Shown one piece after another: positions 5,306 through 6,802 of a stretch of 6,802 nt of DNA. The translations under genes were made by a program, and so were the position numbers. The stretch lies in assembly GCA_036004405.1 (NCBI GenBank), contig DASYRM010000141.1:1-6802 (forward strand), read 5' to 3'. The notes under the pieces are model-generated. The model worked only from the letters and a program-made list of their open reading frames with translations, was not told the DNA's origin and did not search any database. Numbering within the stretch: position 1 is the first letter of the stretch; every line of letters begins with the position of its first letter. Origin of the DNA: DASYRM01 sp036004405 (GTDB lineage Bacteria; Acidobacteriota; Vicinamibacteria; Vicinamibacterales; UBA2999).

Positions 5306-6384
5306 CGTCGATTCCGCTTTCGCGCCCCCCCGTGGACGATGAGATCAAGCAGGCCGTGCTGGCGGCGATCGACTCGCGCCAGTACGTTCTCGGCCCGCAG
5401 TGCCGTGAGTTCGAGGCCGAGCTCGCCCGCCACGTCGGCGTGCGCCACGCGATCCTCACCAACTCCGCGACCTCGGGCCTGTGGCTCACGCTGCGCTCGC
5501 TCGGCGTCAAGTCGGGTGACGAGGTCCTCGTGCCCTCGCACACGGCCTTTCCGACCATCGAGGCCATCTGCTTCGCGGAGGCGACACCGATCTTCGTCGA
5601 CGCCGACGAGTACTACACGATGGACGCGCGCGACGCGGCCGCGAAGATCACGCCGCGCACCGTCGGCCTCGTTCCCGTGCACCTCTACGGCCAGTCCGTG
5701 GATCTCGACGCGATCCGCGAGCTGGCGTCGCGCTCGGGTCTCTGGGTGCTCGAGGACTGTGCGCAGGCGCAGGGCGCGGGGTGGAACGGCCGTCCCGTCG
5801 GCTCGTTCGGGCGCGCCGGCGTCTTCTCGTTCTATCCGTCCAAGAACCTCACGGTGATGGGCGACGGCGGCGCGATCGTGACCAACGACGACGAGGTCAA
5901 CGCGCGCTGCCGGCGGCTGCGCGACCACGGCCGCCTCAGCAAGGACGTGCACGCCGAGGTCGGCTTCAACCTCCGCTTCAACGACATCCAGGCCGCCATC
6001 GGCCGCGTGCTCCTGCGCCGTCTGGACGCGATGAACGACCATCGCCGGGCCCTCGCTGCGCGCTACGATGCGGCGCTCGCGGAAGTACCGCTGGAGGTGC
6101 CTCGCGCGCGGCCGCAGGCGCGCCATGTTTACCACCTCTACGTCGTGCGGACCGAGCGGCGCGCCGCCCTCGCCGAGTTCCTCAAGGCGCGCTCCATCCA
6201 GACCGGCGTGCACTACCCGGTGGCGTCGCACCGCCAGCCCGCGGTCGAGCGCTACGCGCCGCCACCGCTGCCGGCCACGGAGCGGCTCGTCGACGAGATC
6301 CTCACGCTGCCGATCTCCGCGACCCACACGGAAGGTGAGATCGACGCGGTGGCGGAGGCGGTGCGCGCGTTCTTCAAGGGTTGA
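5302..6384 (+). CDS. DegT/DnrJ/EryC1/StrS-family PLP-dependent sugar aminotransferase
   Basis: This 360-residue protein matches enzymes that convert a nucleotide-linked keto sugar to the amino sugar, using PLP and usually glutamate or glutamine. It opens with IPLSRPPVDDEI (4-15) and RQYVLGPQCREFEAELARHV (26-45), typical of the family. TNSATSGLWLTL (53-64) fits the PLP-phosphate-binding region, LVPVHLYGQ (123-131) the core strand, and EDCAQAQGA (151-159) supplies Asp152, expected to contact the PLP ring nitrogen. The Schiff-base lysine is Lys181 in FSFYPSKNLTVMGDGGAIVT (175-194). The C-terminal part includes GFNLRFNDIQAAIG (221-234), which fits the family's substrate and dimer-interface loop, and the full length is intact. 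GTG 5302 is chosen from the GTGA overlap and AGGAG 7 bases upstream. The glycosyltransferase follows with a one-base overlap. The sugar position aminated cannot be read from sequence. Confidence 0.95.
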   Translation: MTSIPLSRPPVDDEIKQAVLAAIDSRQYVLGPQCREFEAELARHVGVRHAILTNSATSGLWLTLRSLGVKSGDEVLVPSHTAFPTIEAICFAEATPIFVDADEYYTMDARDAAAKITPRTVGLVPVHLYGQSVDLDAIRELASRSGLWVLEDCAQAQGAGWNGRPVGSFGRAGVFSFYPSKNLTVMGDGGAIVTNDDEVNARCRRLRDHGRLSKDVHAEVGFNLRFNDIQAAIGRVLLRRLDAMNDHRRALAARYDAALAEVPLEVPRARPQARHVYHLYVVRTERRAALAEFLKARSIQTGVHYPVASHRQPAVERYAPPPLPATERLVDEILTLPISATHTEGEIDAVAEAVRAFFKG

Positions 6385-6802
6385 TGAGCGGTCCCCTTCG
6401 GATCCTGCAGATCTATCCGAAGGGCGATTTCTTCACGGGCGCGGCGATGCAGCTGCGGGACCTCGTCGGCGGCCTCAAGGGTCGCGGCCACGAGGTCGTC
6501 GTGGCCACCCGGCCCAGCGAGACGTGGTCGGCGAAGGCCGCGTCGCTCGGCGTCCCGCACTACGCGATTCCCATGCGGTCCGACGTCGACGTGCGCTCCG
6601 CGGTCCGGCTGGCGCGCATCGTCCGCGCGCATGGCATCCAGGTCGTCCACGCCCAGAAGGGCAAGGCGCGCACGCTGGCGATCATGGCCGGACTGCTCGT
6701 GCGCATCCCGGTGCTCGTCCTCAACCGCGGCGTCAGCTTCCCGCTCGACCGCTTCAACCGGCTCGGCTACACCACGCGCCGGGTCACCGCCATCGTCGCC
6801 GT
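6384..6802 (+). CDS. GT4-type glycosyltransferase, N-terminal part only
   Basis: The 139 complete codons before the window edge look like the N-terminal Rossmann domain of a GT-B glycosyltransferase of the GT4 kind, which transfers a sugar from a nucleotide donor to a glycan, lipid or other acceptor. LRILQIYPKGDFFTGAAMQL (5-24) is the first strand and Gly-containing loop. LVGGLKGRGHEVVVATRP (27-44) is the first helix and second strand. IVRAHGIQVVHAQKGKARTL (79-98) corresponds to the usual acceptor-side VVHAH region, with Gln in place of the second His. The C-terminal donor-binding domain with its E-x7-E motif would lie beyond the edge. ATG 6384 overlaps the aminotransferase TGA as TGATG, so translation is probably coupled; AAGGG at 6376-6380 is a poorly spaced ribosome site. 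It likely acts on the aminotransferase's product or the same glycan. GT4 is favoured; the specificity is unknown. Confidence 0.87.
   Translation, partial: MSGPLRILQIYPKGDFFTGAAMQLRDLVGGLKGRGHEVVVATRPSETWSAKAASLGVPHYAIPMRSDVDVRSAVRLARIVRAHGIQVVHAQKGKARTLAIMAGLLVRIPVLVLNRGVSFPLDRFNRLGYTTRRVTAIVA

Noticed and set aside
1..6802. Search for CRISPR arrays, tRNA or rRNA genes, insertion sequences, toxin-antitoxin or defence genes
   Set aside because: No direct-repeat array, RNA gene hallmark, transposase or defence-protein motif was seen on either strand.

Overview
The window is high-GC bacterial DNA (about two-thirds G+C by eye), densely packed and with no mobile element, RNA gene or CRISPR array that I can see. 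It encodes a TRAP importer with a Tat-exported binding protein, sugar-modifying enzymes and an exported PDZ protein, which suggests a Gram-negative-type (diderm) bacterium. The mix resembles uncultivated soil or groundwater lineages such as Methylomirabilota/Rokubacteria or deltaproteobacterial relatives. That placement is an impression; no marker gene here proves it.

Layout: two gene blocks diverge from an intergenic region at 4513-4807. The minus-strand block reads leftward. It starts with an Mrp/ApbC-type ATPase (4512 to 3400), followed 17 bases later by a free-standing Lon N-terminal (substrate-binding) domain protein (3382 to 2753). That gene overlaps by four bases (GTGA) an exported protein made of two PDZ domains without a protease domain (2756 to 2058). 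After a 180-base gap with its own promoter-like sequence come a TRAP transporter binding protein, dctP (1877 to 720), a perfect 15-bp hairpin, and the small permease dctQ (647, running off the left edge). The large permease dctM would be expected beyond the left edge.

The plus-strand block reads rightward: a flavin reductase (4808-5305), a DegT/DnrJ/EryC1/StrS-type PLP aminotransferase (5302-6384, GTGA overlap) and the N-terminal part of a GT4-type glycosyltransferase (6384 to the right edge, TGATG overlap). The overlaps imply one translationally coupled operon. It probably makes or attaches an amino sugar on a surface glycan or glycosylated metabolite; the flavin reductase is the unusual member.

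Most of the window is ordinary housekeeping and transport. The points most worth a second look are the pairing of two protease substrate-recognition modules without catalytic domains, the flavin reductase/aminotransferase/glycosyltransferase operon, the likely leaderless start of mrp, the dctP-dctQ hairpin, and an 11-bp palindrome over the dctP promoter. I found no convincing wholly new system.
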